From Ralstonia sp. UBA689 (GTDB lineage Bacteria > Pseudomonadota > Gammaproteobacteria > Burkholderiales > Burkholderiaceae), in assembly GCF_002298975.1 (NCBI RefSeq), contig NZ_DBMV01000048.1:1-46591 (forward strand): a DNA stretch of 46,591 nt, written 5' to 3'. Positions within the stretch are counted from its first letter, which is position 1. Every line of letters starts with the position of its first letter. The notes beneath the pieces were generated by a model, which saw only the letters and a list, made by a program, of their open reading frames with translations, did no database searches and was not told where the DNA came from. A program made the position numbers and the translations under genes. Below, one piece after another: positions 33,184 to 41,757 of this stretch.

Positions 33184-33207
33184 AGGGCGGCTTCGGCCGC
33201 CCTTTTT
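33184..33207 (+). terminator. Intrinsic terminator after rne
   Basis: The stem AGGGCGGC (33184-33191) and GCCGCCCT (33196-33203), with a TTCG tetraloop, is followed by TTTT. It lies 39 bases after the rne stop and separates rne from the moaA cluster. Confidence 0.88.
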
Positions 33208-33326
33208 CCTGCGCGCGGTGCGCGGCGCCGAATCTGTGATCCCGCATCAAACTGGGGCTGCGCTACACTCCAAGTTGTATCGGGTGCAACAGTCCTGCTC
33301 TATGGATTGACGCGCCGCACCACGTC

Positions 33327-34457
33327 ATGACCGAAACCGTCATCCCCCTCTACGATCTGCGTGATCTACGTGATGGCCAGCACCATCGCGCTACGGTGCC
33401 TGCCGTGCCGGATGCGCTTGTCCCTGCGCAGGGCTGGCTGGCGGACACGCGCGGCCGCCGGCTGCACGATCTGCGCATCTCGGTGACGGACCGCTGCAAC
33501 TTCCGCTGCGTCTACTGCATGCCGAAGGATGTGTTCGACAAGGACTATCGCTTCCTGCGCCACTCCGAGCTGCTGTCGTTCGAAGAGATTGAGCGCATGG
33601 TGCGATTGTTCATCGAGCACGGTGTCGAGAAGATTCGCCTGACGGGCGGCGAGCCGTTGCTGCGCAAGGACATCGAACGCTTGGTCGAAATGCTCGCGCG
33701 CCTGACGACAACGCAGGGCAAGCCGCTGGACCTGACGCTCACCACCAACGGCGCCCTGCTCGCCCGCAAAGCGCAGTCGCTCAAGGATGCGGGCTTGAGC
33801 CGCGTGACGGTCAGCCTCGATGGCATCGACGATGCGACCTTCCGCCGCATGAATGACGTCGACTTTGCCGTGAGCGAGGTGCTGCACGGCATCGAGGTTG
33901 CGCAGCAAATGGGCCTCGCACCGTTGAAGGTCAACATGGTCGTCAAGAAAGGCGACAACGACGACCAGATCGTGCCGATGGCGCGTCACTTCCGTGGCAG
34001 CGGCATCATCGTGCGGTTTATCGAATACATGGACGTGGGTACGACCAACCACTGGGACATGCGCTCGGTAGTGCCGTCCGCCGAGGTGGTCAAGCGTCTG
34101 TCGGCGGAATTTGCGCTGGAGCCGTTGTCGGCCAACTACAGCGGCGAGACCGCCGAGCGCTGGCGCTACGTGGATGGCGCGGGCGAGATCGGCGTGATTT
34201 CGAGTGTGACGCAGGCGTTCTGCCAAGACTGCACGCGCGCGCGGCTCTCGACCGAAGGCAAGCTGTACCTGTGCCTGTTCGCGACCGAAGGCTTTGACCT
34301 GCGCGCCCTGCTGCGCGGCGGCGCAACCGACCTCGAACTCTCCAATGCGATCCGCGCCATCTGGCAAAGCCGCGCGGACCGCTACTCCGAACTGCGCGCC
34401 AGCGGCCAGGCCCATCCGGCAGGCCGGCGCATCGAAATGTCCTACATCGGCGGCTGA
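33327..34457 (+). CDS. moaA: GTP 3',8-cyclase MoaA
   Basis: This 376-residue radical-SAM enzyme starts molybdenum cofactor synthesis by converting GTP to 3',8-cyclo-GTP. The SAM-binding cluster is Cys57-x3-Cys61-x2-Cys64 (CNFRCVYC). The second cluster is in FCQDCTRARLS and LYLCLF. The C-terminal double glycine (SYIGG), needed for catalysis, is present. The N-terminus is about 40 residues longer than in E. coli. MoaC, the next enzyme, is not in the window. mobA and moeA follow on the same strand with short gaps. Confidence 0.96.
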   Translation: MTETVIPLYDLRDLRDGQHHRATVPAVPDALVPAQGWLADTRGRRLHDLRISVTDRCNFRCVYCMPKDVFDKDYRFLRHSELLSFEEIERMVRLFIEHGVEKIRLTGGEPLLRKDIERLVEMLARLTTTQGKPLDLTLTTNGALLARKAQSLKDAGLSRVTVSLDGIDDATFRRMNDVDFAVSEVLHGIEVAQQMGLAPLKVNMVVKKGDNDDQIVPMARHFRGSGIIVRFIEYMDVGTTNHWDMRSVVPSAEVVKRLSAEFALEPLSANYSGETAERWRYVDGAGEIGVISSVTQAFCQDCTRARLSTEGKLYLCLFATEGFDLRALLRGGATDLELSNAIRAIWQSRADRYSELRASGQAHPAGRRIEMSYIGG

Positions 34458-34484
34458 CGCCCAGTCGGTCGCCCACGCATCCAC

Positions 34485-35099
34485 ATGATTTCCACTTCCG
34501 ATATCACCGGCCTGATCCTGGCCGGCGGCCGGGGCAGCCGCATGGGCGGCGTAGACAAAGGCCTGCAGGTCTTCCGTGGTGCACCGATGGCGATGCACAC
34601 ATTGATGCGTCTGTCTCCGCAGGTCGATCACGTACTCATCAATGCCAACCGCAACCTGGCAGCGTACGAATCGTTCGGGGTGCCGGTGGTGGTGGATTCC
34701 GTCCCGGATTTTGCCGGGCCGCTGGCAGGCATCCTGGCCGGGCTCGAGCAATGCCAGACACGCTATCTGCTGATAGCCCCGTGCGACTCGCCGTTCGTGC
34801 CGGCCGACCTCGCCGCCCGGCTGTCGAAAGCCCTGGAAGAAGCTGGCGCGCGCATCGCCATGCCCGTAACGATGGAGCCGGATGAGCACGGTCAACCGCG
34901 CCGGCAAGCGCAGCCGGTATTCTGCTTGATCGACGCGCTGCTCGCCGACGATCTGACCGCCTACCTGCAAGGCGGCGGCCGCAAGATCGAAACCTGGACG
35001 GCGCGCCATCCGACAGTGGACGTGCCGTTCGACGACACCGCCGCCTTCGCCAACATCAATACGCTGGACGAACTGCATTCCCTGGCCGAGCGCCGCTAG
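34485..35099 (+). CDS. mobA: Molybdenum cofactor guanylyltransferase
   Basis: This 204-residue enzyme attaches GMP to molybdopterin to give the MGD form used by DMSO-reductase-family enzymes such as nitrate reductase and formate dehydrogenase. The nucleotide-binding loop LILAGGRGSRMGGVDKGL is the hallmark, followed by VDSVPDFAGPLAGILAGLE and APCDSPFVPADL. It starts 27 bases after moaA and ends 27 bases before moeA, so the three are probably one transcript. Confidence 0.95.
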   Translation: MISTSDITGLILAGGRGSRMGGVDKGLQVFRGAPMAMHTLMRLSPQVDHVLINANRNLAAYESFGVPVVVDSVPDFAGPLAGILAGLEQCQTRYLLIAPCDSPFVPADLAARLSKALEEAGARIAMPVTMEPDEHGQPRRQAQPVFCLIDALLADDLTAYLQGGGRKIETWTARHPTVDVPFDDTAAFANINTLDELHSLAERR

Positions 35100-35126
35100 A
35101 GCGCTGCCTGATCCCTCACCAACGCC

Positions 35127-36407
35127 ATGACCACCCTCGCCTCCGTCGTCTCCTGCCTGTCCGACTACGATCCGAACGCACTGCCCGTGGCGCAGGCGCA
35201 AGCCATCATGCGCGGCTTCGTGCAGCCGGTCAGCGGCTTTGCACGCGTGCCGATTCGCAGCGCGCTTGACCGCGTGCTGGCCGAAGACGTGCTGTCGTCC
35301 ATCGACGTGCCCTCGCACGACAACTCGGCGATGGACGGCTTCGCCTTTGCCAGCGCCGAGCTTTCGAACGGCACTGGCGATGTATCGCTGCGTGTGATCG
35401 GCACGGCGTATGCGGGCGTCGCCTTTGATGGCACACCGGGTGCGGGCGAGGCCGTGCGCGTGATGACGGGGGCCGTCATGCCCGCAAACTGCGACACGGT
35501 GATCCCGCAGGAATTCACGCAGGGCGATGACGCCAACGTGCGTTTTGCCCGTGACGCCGTCCGCGCAGGCGACAACCGCCGCCTGCGCGGCGAAGACCTC
35601 GCCTGCGGCAGCCCAGCCCTGTCTGCCGGCCGCATCCTCCGCCCTGCCGATATCGGCCTGCTCGCTTCGCTCGGCATCGCTGAGGTGCCGGTGCGCCGCA
35701 AGCTGCGCGTGGCGTTCTTCTCCACCGGTGATGAACTGCGCTCCATCGGCGAACCGCTGGACACCGGCTGCGTTTACGACTCGAACCGCTATACGCTGCA
35801 CGGGATGCTCTCGCGCCTGGGCGTGGAACTGCTGGACATGGGCGTCGTGCGCGACGACCCGGCCGCGCTGGAAGCCGCCTTCCGCACCGCCGCCGAAAAT
35901 GCCGATGCGATCATCACCTCGGGTGGTGTCTCGGTCGGCGAGGCTGATTTCACCAAGCAGATGATGGCCAAGCTTGGCGACGTGACGTTCTGGAAGATCG
36001 CCATGCGCCCGGGCCGGCCGATGGCCTTCGGCCGCATCACATCAAACAACCACAGCGCTTTCCTGTTCGGCCTGCCGGGCAATCCAGTGGCGGTGATGGT
36101 GACGTTCTATCACTTCGTACGCGGTGCCCTGCTCCGCATGATGGGTGCCACCGATGTCGGCGCGCCGCTCGTGCCGGCCGTAAGCGTTGCGCCGATCCGC
36201 AAGCGCCCGGGCCGCACGGAGTACCAGCGCGCCATCGCTTCGTTGAGCGACCGCGGCCAGCTCGAAGTGCGCCTGACCGGCCAGCAAGGCTCGGGAGTGC
36301 TGCGTTCCATGAGCGAGGCGAATTGCTTCATCGTCCTCGCACACGAGCAGGGGCAGGTCAACGCGGGGGATACCGTGCAGATCCTGCTGTTCGACGGTCT
36401 GGTCTGA
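35127..36407 (+). CDS. moeA: Molybdopterin molybdenumtransferase
   Basis: This 426-residue enzyme inserts molybdate into adenylylated molybdopterin. Family landmarks are VPSHDNSAMDGFAF near residue 65, the molybdate-site block SGGVSVGEADFTKQMM, and KIAMRPGRPMAFG followed by LFGLPGNPVAVMVTF. The C-terminal beta-barrel domain is complete. It is the last molybdenum cofactor gene here; a candidate terminator lies about 65 bases downstream. Confidence 0.96.
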   Translation: MTTLASVVSCLSDYDPNALPVAQAQAIMRGFVQPVSGFARVPIRSALDRVLAEDVLSSIDVPSHDNSAMDGFAFASAELSNGTGDVSLRVIGTAYAGVAFDGTPGAGEAVRVMTGAVMPANCDTVIPQEFTQGDDANVRFARDAVRAGDNRRLRGEDLACGSPALSAGRILRPADIGLLASLGIAEVPVRRKLRVAFFSTGDELRSIGEPLDTGCVYDSNRYTLHGMLSRLGVELLDMGVVRDDPAALEAAFRTAAENADAIITSGGVSVGEADFTKQMMAKLGDVTFWKIAMRPGRPMAFGRITSNNHSAFLFGLPGNPVAVMVTFYHFVRGALLRMMGATDVGAPLVPAVSVAPIRKRPGRTEYQRAIASLSDRGQLEVRLTGQQGSGVLRSMSEANCFIVLAHEQGQVNAGDTVQILLFDGLV

Positions 36408-36471
36408 AACTCGACTCCGAGCGCGCCACAACAGTGCAGGCGTGGCGGCTGCAGCCCTTGCATCGCTCGCA

Positions 36472-36494
36472 AGACCGCATGCTGTCGGTTTTTT
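36472..36494 (+). terminator. Weak intrinsic terminator after moeA
   Basis: The stem AGACCG (36472-36477) and CGGTTT (36486-36491), with one G-U pair and an 8-base loop, runs into further T (to 36494). It lies 65 bases after moeA. The stem is short, so termination may be partial. Confidence 0.45.
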
Positions 36495-36591
36495 GCGTCA
36501 CCCACGGGCCACGGGTATCGGCAGGTCGGTCGATTCGCTACACTTTGCGCCAGTTTGAATGTTTTGAGTTTGCCTGAGCTTGCGTACTGCC

Positions 36592-36870
36592 ATGATGACC
36601 AAGGAGATTGCCTACCTCCACCCCGCCCACACCGCGCGTGCGCTGGTGCTGGTGTACCTGTGTTTCTCGCTTCCGGTCGTGGGGCTGTTCTTCTTTGTCG
36701 GTTTCGTCCGCTATGGCGAATTGCCGACGGTGGTCGTGCTCAGTGGCCTGATTCTCAATGCGCTGGTCGGCTTTGGAGCGCTCTGGCTGGCCTGCCGCGC
36801 CTACAACTGGGTGGCAGCACGCTTCGGCGGCATCGAGATCGTGCTGCGCGACGTGCCTGAAGAAGCCTGA
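36592..36870 (+). CDS. Small two-helix membrane protein, function unknown
   Basis: This 92-residue protein begins with a short polar N-terminus (MMTKEIAYLHPAHTA). Two hydrophobic helices follow (ALVLVYLCFSLPVVGLFFFV and VVVLSGLILNALVGFGALWL), then a short charged tail ending RDVPEEA. No catalytic motif is visible. The start may be the ATG at 36592 or the one at 36595; neither has a strong ribosome-binding site. A bidirectional terminator 22 bases downstream supports a real transcript. I do not recognise the family. The position between moeA and rmuC gives no firm clue. Confidence 0.75.
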   Translation: MMTKEIAYLHPAHTARALVLVYLCFSLPVVGLFFFVGFVRYGELPTVVVLSGLILNALVGFGALWLACRAYNWVAARFGGIEIVLRDVPEEA

Positions 36871-36891
36871 TCGGCCAGCGCACGATCCACG

Positions 36892-36921
36892 AAAAAGGGG
36901 CGGAAATTTCCGCCCCTTTTT
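36892..36921. terminator. Bidirectional terminator between the small membrane protein and rmuC
   Basis: This is a perfect 30-base palindrome: AAAAAGGGGCGGAAA (36892-36906) and its complement TTTCCGCCCCTTTTT (36907-36921). Either strand gives a GC stem followed by five T. It serves the plus-strand gene ending at 36870 and the minus-strand rmuC ending at 36944. Confidence 0.92.
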
Positions 36922-36943
36922 GTTTGCCGATCCCGACGCCGGA

Positions 36944-38416
36944 TCACTCCGCTTCAGCTTCGTCGTCCGCCGGCAGGGCCGCCTCCAGCCCCAGCACGTT
37001 CTGCGCTGACTCGCTCGGCAGCGCTTCCACCGCCTTAAGCTTGCGGTTCATCTGGCGCGTGCGTACCTCCGCCTGTTCAATGTTGCTGACCGCGCGCTCC
37101 AGCGTCTTCTTGGTCGCGGCCAGCACGTCGCCGAACTTGCCGAACTCGCTCTTTACCGCGCCCAGCACCTGCCAGACCTCACTGGAGCGCTTCTCCAGCG
37201 CCAGTGTGCGGAAACCCATCTGCAGGCTGTTCAGGATGGCCGTGAGCGTGGTCGGCCCCGCCACCGTCACTCGGAACTTGCGTTGCAGCTCGTCCGTCAG
37301 GCCCGGACGGCGCAGCACTTCGGCATAGAGGCCTTCGGTCGGCAGGAAGAGGATGGCGAAGTCGGTGGTGGCCGGTGGCGCGATGTACTTCTCGTGGATG
37401 GTCTGCGCTTCCCTGCGCACGGCCACTTCCAGTTCGCGGCTGGCGACGGTGGCGGCCTCCACATCGGCGCGTTCCTGCGCGTCGAGCAAGCGTTCGTATT
37501 GCTCTTTCGGGAACTTGGCGTCGATGGGCAGCCAGACGGTGGCGTCATGATCCGCATCGGTCTTCCCGGGCAGGCGGATGGCGAACTCCACGCGCGCACC
37601 GGTGCCGCGCACGGTCTCGACGTTCTTGTCGTACTGCTCGGGCGTGAGCATCTGTTCGAGCAGCATCTCCAACTGGACTTCGCCCCAGGTGCCGCGCGTC
37701 TTCACGTTGGTCAGCACCTTCTTCAGGTCGCCCACGCCCTGGGCCAGCGCTTGCATCTCGCCCAGGCCGCGGTGCACTTGTTCGAGCCGATCGGACACCA
37801 GCTTGAACGATTCACCCAGGCGCTGCTCCAGCGTGGCATGCAGTTTTTCATCGACGGTGCGGCGCATCTCGTCGAGCTTGGTGGCGTTGTTGGCCTCGAT
37901 ATCCTTGAGCTTCTGCTCCAGCGTGGCGCGCACCTCCGCCAGACGGCGTTCGTTGCCCTCGGCCAGTTGGGCGAGCTGCTGCTGCATCGTCTCGCCAAAT
38001 CGGCGCAGCGCGTTGCCCTGCTCTTCGCGGGCCTGCTGGGCTTGTTGCTGTAGGTTCTGGCGCACAGCCTCAAGTTGCTGCGTGTTGGTCTCGGTCAGCT
38101 TGGTGAGCTGCTGGGCGAACGTGTCGATCTGGTTGTTCTGCAGCGTGGCGACGCTGGTCAGCTGTGTGGCCAGCACCTGCTGGAACTGGCCGAGTTGCTG
38201 GGTGACATCGCTGCGGCCAATACGCGCCGTCTCGGCGATCTCTCCGCGCAGCTCGCGCTCAATGCGCTCGTTGCCGCGCATGAGCTCTTCGCGCAGCGTT
38301 GCGAGCATCGGCGACACGTCGTTCGCTGCCGGGCGCGACACGCCACGCCAGATCAGCGCACACAGCGCGGCCACCACAGCCACGCCCAGCAACGTCAGTA
38401 AAGCCATCCAATCCAT
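36944..38416 (-). CDS. rmuC: DNA recombination protein RmuC
   Basis: This 490-residue protein belongs to a family that limits inversions at short repeats. One N-terminal transmembrane helix (MALLTLLGVAVVAALCALIW) is followed by a long coiled coil to about residue 220, rich in Gln, Glu and Leu (for example QQQAQQAREEQGNALRRFGE). The nuclease-like core follows with GTWGEVQLEMLLEQML, LPIDAKFPKEQYERL and FLPTEGLYAEVL. The biochemical activity is not established for the family. It starts 12 bases after the downstream end of the dehydrogenase gene, on the same strand. Confidence 0.95.
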   Translation of the reverse strand: MDWMALLTLLGVAVVAALCALIWRGVSRPAANDVSPMLATLREELMRGNERIERELRGEIAETARIGRSDVTQQLGQFQQVLATQLTSVATLQNNQIDTFAQQLTKLTETNTQQLEAVRQNLQQQAQQAREEQGNALRRFGETMQQQLAQLAEGNERRLAEVRATLEQKLKDIEANNATKLDEMRRTVDEKLHATLEQRLGESFKLVSDRLEQVHRGLGEMQALAQGVGDLKKVLTNVKTRGTWGEVQLEMLLEQMLTPEQYDKNVETVRGTGARVEFAIRLPGKTDADHDATVWLPIDAKFPKEQYERLLDAQERADVEAATVASRELEVAVRREAQTIHEKYIAPPATTDFAILFLPTEGLYAEVLRRPGLTDELQRKFRVTVAGPTTLTAILNSLQMGFRTLALEKRSSEVWQVLGAVKSEFGKFGDVLAATKKTLERAVSNIEQAEVRTRQMNRKLKAVEALPSESAQNVLGLEAALPADDEAEAE

Positions 38417-38428
38417 ATGTCAGTTCGA

Positions 38429-39433
38429 TCAGGCAGAGGGGCGCTGCACAGCCAGCGCATCCGGGTTCAACAGGTTGGGCGGTTGCCCGGCGCGCGGCCC
38501 GAAGCCGAGCGCTGAAATCAGGTTGTCGGCCGCCAGATTGGCCATCCCCAGCCGCGTGCCGTACGTGGCGCTGGCGATATGCGGCGTGAGCGCAACGTGC
38601 TCGGCCTCCAGCAGCGCGGGATGCACCTTGGGCTCGCCTTCGTATACATCCAGACCTGCGGCAAAGATGCGCTTCTCGGCCAGCGCCCGCGCCAGCGCCG
38701 CGTCATCGACGATGCCGCCACGCGCAAGGTTGACCAGCGTGGCAGTCGGCTTCATCTGCGCCAACTCGGCCGTGCCGATGGCGTGGTGGCTGTCCTTGGA
38801 ATACGGCAGCACCAGCACAAGGTGGTCGGCCTGCTTCAGCAAGTCTTCCTTGCTGACATACGTGGCGCGCGTATCCTGCTCGACCTCGGGCGCGAGCCGG
38901 CTGCGGTTGTGATAGATCACGCGCATCGAGAAGCCACTGGCTCGCCGCGCCAACGCCTGGCCGATGCGACCCATACCCAGGATGCCCAGCGTGCTGCCAT
39001 ACACTTCAGCGCCGAGGAACATGTCATACGTCCAGCGCTGCCACTGCCCCGCTCGCAGCCAGCGCTCGGATTCCGAGACGCGCCGCGCGGCCGCCATCAG
39101 CAGCGCCCAACCAAAGTCGGCCGTGGTCTCGGTCAGGATGTCGGGCGTGTTGGTAGCCAGGATGCCCGCGCGCGTCATCGCCGGCAGGTCGAGGTTGTTG
39201 TAACCGACGGCCATGTTGGCGACTGCGCGCAGCGTCGGCACGCGGGCGATCAGATCCGCGTTGATTGCGTCTGCGGCATTGGCCAGCAGGCCCACGCGGC
39301 CCTGTAAGCGCTCGGCCAGCGCTTCAGGCGGATAGACGACGTCGGCCTGGTTATCGACCACATCGAACGTCTCGCGCAGACGCTCCAGCACTTCAGGAAA
39401 CATCGCACGGGTGACAAGGATTCCGGGTTTCAT
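38429..39433 (-). CDS. D-2-hydroxyacid dehydrogenase (glyoxylate/hydroxypyruvate reductase-like)
   Basis: This 334-residue NAD(P)H-dependent reductase of small 2-keto acids has the cofactor motif LGILGMGRIGQALARR. An HNRSRL segment after the second strand carries arginines, a pattern favouring NADPH over NADH. The catalytic set is Arg in NLARGG, Glu in DVYEGEP and His in TPHIAS. Closest to GhrB/glyoxylate reductases in look; the exact substrate is not readable. It starts 13 bases downstream of the transporter gene, so the two may be cotranscribed. Confidence 0.9.
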   Translation of the reverse strand: MKPGILVTRAMFPEVLERLRETFDVVDNQADVVYPPEALAERLQGRVGLLANAADAINADLIARVPTLRAVANMAVGYNNLDLPAMTRAGILATNTPDILTETTADFGWALLMAAARRVSESERWLRAGQWQRWTYDMFLGAEVYGSTLGILGMGRIGQALARRASGFSMRVIYHNRSRLAPEVEQDTRATYVSKEDLLKQADHLVLVLPYSKDSHHAIGTAELAQMKPTATLVNLARGGIVDDAALARALAEKRIFAAGLDVYEGEPKVHPALLEAEHVALTPHIASATYGTRLGMANLAADNLISALGFGPRAGQPPNLLNPDALAVQRPSA

Positions 39434-39446
39434 GCGCGTATCACGT

Positions 39447-40856
39447 CTAGCGGAAAAAAACGAACGTCATCAGGACAAAGATCGGCACCAGAATGCCCAC
39501 CGACCACAGCATGTAGCCGAAGAAGCTCGGCATCTGCAGGCCCCGGCTTTCAGCAATGGCCTTGACCATCAGGTTGGGCGCGTTGCCGATGTAAGTGTTG
39601 GCGCCCATGAACACGGCACCGGCCGAAATGGCGGCCAATGTGGCAGCGCCCTCGGTCATCAGCATCTTGGCGTCGCCGCCGGCGGTATTGAAGAACACGA
39701 GATACGTCGGCGCGTTGTCGAGAAACGACGACAGCAACCCCGTCGCCCAGAAATACATCGCGTTGTGAGGTTGACCGGAGCTGTCGTTGACCAGCCGCAC
39801 GATGACCGCGAACGGGCCGTCGACGCCGGCCTTGAGCATGGCAATCACCGGGCCGATCGTAATGAAGATGCTGGCGAACAGCTTGGCAACTTCCAGAATC
39901 GGCTCCCAGTTGAACTCATTGCCGGTGCGCGCGCTGCCGGATGTGACCCCCAACGACAGCAAGGCGATCGCCACCAGACCGATGTCGCGCACCACGTTCT
40001 GCAGCAGTACCTCGGTGCCCATCACATGGAAGACGATGCCGGGCTTCCACAGGCCGCTCATCAGCACGAGGCCCAGGATGCCTGCGAGCAGCACGAAGTT
40101 GACGTTGCCTTCAAAGCGCAGCGGGCCGGCGTCATCCGGTGTGGCGTCGGTGATGTTAGGCAGTTCTTCCTTGCCCGTGTGGTAGTAGTAGCTGTCGACG
40201 ATGAAGAAGATCACCAGTAGCAGCACCCACATCGTCAGCGTCTGGCGCCACAGAGACTGGGTGGTCCAGAAGAAATCGACACCTTGCAGAAAGCCGAGGA
40301 ACAGCGGCGGATCGCCCAGCGGCGTGAGCGCCCCACCCGCATTGGCCACCAGGAAGATGAAGAACACCACGACGTGCGCACGGTGCCGGCGCGCCTCGTT
40401 GGCGCGCAGCAGCGGCCGGATCAGCAGCATGGCTGCCCCGGTCGTCCCCATGATGCTGGCCAAGCCGGTGCCCAGCGCGATCAAGCCGGTATTGAGCTTG
40501 GGCGTACCGTGGATATTGCCGCGAATGCAGATGCCGCCCGCTACGACATACAGCGCGGCAATCAATGCAATGAAGGGGATGTACTCAGCAAGCGCGGCAT
40601 GAACAACAGAGGCGATCGCCGCCTCTGCGCTGAAGCCGATACCGAACGGCACCAGAAACGCTAACGCCCACGCCGCCGCGATCTTGCCGTAATGCGCATG
40701 CCACAGTTTGGGCGCCACGAGCGGCGCAATGGCGATCGACAACAGAATGCCCGCGAACGGCACACCCCACCACAGCGGCAACTCTGCACCATCGATATCG
40801 GCGGCACGCGCCAGGCCACAAAGAAACAGGAAGACGACGGGCCAGAGGCGTTTCAC
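39447..40856 (-). CDS. NhaD/ArsB-superfamily membrane transporter (putative sodium:proton antiporter)
   Basis: This 469-residue polytopic membrane protein has about 11-12 hydrophobic segments. Family stretches are GLASIMGTTGAAMLLIRPLL, VANAGGALTPLGDPPLFLGF and LSSFLDNAPTYLVFFN. The pair GGALTPLGDPP and DNAPTY matches NhaD/ion-transporter (IT) superfamily half-sites, one in each repeat. A signal-like N-terminus (LWPVVFLFLCGLARA) precedes the first helix. It could carry Na+/H+ or a carboxylate; the sequence alone does not decide. The gene after it encodes a 2-hydroxyacid dehydrogenase, which mildly favours an organic-acid link. Confidence 0.82.
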   Translation of the reverse strand: MKRLWPVVFLFLCGLARAADIDGAELPLWWGVPFAGILLSIAIAPLVAPKLWHAHYGKIAAAWALAFLVPFGIGFSAEAAIASVVHAALAEYIPFIALIAALYVVAGGICIRGNIHGTPKLNTGLIALGTGLASIMGTTGAAMLLIRPLLRANEARRHRAHVVVFFIFLVANAGGALTPLGDPPLFLGFLQGVDFFWTTQSLWRQTLTMWVLLLVIFFIVDSYYYHTGKEELPNITDATPDDAGPLRFEGNVNFVLLAGILGLVLMSGLWKPGIVFHVMGTEVLLQNVVRDIGLVAIALLSLGVTSGSARTGNEFNWEPILEVAKLFASIFITIGPVIAMLKAGVDGPFAVIVRLVNDSSGQPHNAMYFWATGLLSSFLDNAPTYLVFFNTAGGDAKMLMTEGAATLAAISAGAVFMGANTYIGNAPNLMVKAIAESRGLQMPSFFGYMLWSVGILVPIFVLMTFVFFR

Positions 40857-40948
40857 GCGGGCGTTCTCCTAGACATCGGCGCACTGCGAACACCGCCGCG
40901 CCAGACGGACAAAGACGCCAGTGTAAACGCCCAGGCAAATTTCGCCGA

Positions 40949-41668
40949 TCAGGCGTCCGTCACGACGATCACGTGTACGCGGTACGGGCCATGCGCGCCG
41001 AGCACGATGGTCTGCTCAATATCGCCCGTGCGCGACGGGCCGCTGATGACGTTGGTAGCGCGCGGCAACTCGCCTCGCTCCGCGCGCATCAGCGCATAGG
41101 CCTCTTCGAGGTTGGCGACGATGCGCGACTGCGGCACCACGGCGATATGCGTCTCGGGCAGCAGCGCCGTGGACGCCACGTTCTCCGGCCCGGACAGCAG
41201 CATCAGCGAGCCGGTCTCGGCAATCGCACAAAAACAGCCGGTGATGCCGATGAGGTCGCCATGATCGTGATCCGCTTGCGGTTCGCGCACAGGGGGACGG
41301 AAGTCGACGGCGATACCGGAGGCAGCCCAATCGAGCGATTGCAGCGTGGTCCACGCCACGGCGCGCGGCGCAAGGCTCAGGCCAGACAGGTAACGGGCAG
41401 CGGCCGCCGGCACGTCAGCCAGCGTGGCGACGGTGTCCAGCGTGGAGGCCATCTTCAGCGCCCGCTCGGCAAAATGGGCGGCAAGATTTTCGGGCGCCAG
41501 CGGGCGCGGGCCAGCAGGATGTCGCGTGAGGTAGTCCGCCACGGCGTCGTGTTCGCCCTGCGTCGGTTGCTCGGGACGGTTCTGCGCATTGCGGATGCGT
41601 GCAAAGATGGCGTCGCGGGCGCTGGTCGTGTCGAGCGGGTCGGCGGGGGTGTCCGGTCGTGTGTCCAT
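40949..41668 (-). CDS. lutC: LutC/YkgG-family protein (orphan)
   Basis: This 239-residue protein belongs to the family of the third subunit of the LutABC L-lactate oxidation complex. Recognised blocks are GITGCFCAIAETGSLMLLSG, LLPETHIAVVPQSRIVANLE and NVISGPSRTGDIEQTIVLGA. I chose the ATG at 41668 because GGAG lies just upstream; the frame is open 65 codons further, but that part looks non-coding. A TATAAT box (complement of 41691-41696) gives a plausible short leader. No lutA or lutB is in the window, so its partner iron-sulfur subunits must be elsewhere or absent. Confidence 0.88.
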   Translation of the reverse strand: MDTRPDTPADPLDTTSARDAIFARIRNAQNRPEQPTQGEHDAVADYLTRHPAGPRPLAPENLAAHFAERALKMASTLDTVATLADVPAAAARYLSGLSLAPRAVAWTTLQSLDWAASGIAVDFRPPVREPQADHDHGDLIGITGCFCAIAETGSLMLLSGPENVASTALLPETHIAVVPQSRIVANLEEAYALMRAERGELPRATNVISGPSRTGDIEQTIVLGAHGPYRVHVIVVTDA

Positions 41669-41757
41669 GGCGGCTCCGAAAGATCGGCTGATTATACGAG
41701 CCGGCCGCGCGGGCGCCTGGCGGCGCCCTTGAAACTTATTCGGCGCCAGCGTGAGCC

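Noticed and set aside
33208..33326. Molybdenum-cofactor riboswitch upstream of moaA
   Set aside because: The gap after the rne terminator is only about 120 bases, and I see none of the extended paired structure expected of a Moco riboswitch.
33366..35801. 811-codon minus-strand frame opposite moaA-mobA-moeA
   Set aside because: It crosses three well-supported genes in antisense and shows no domain.
41711..41728. GGGCGCC-TGGC-GGCGCCC hairpin between pncB and lutC as a terminator
   Set aside because: Read in the direction of pncB transcription it is followed by GC-rich sequence, not a T run. It may pair, but I cannot call it a terminator.
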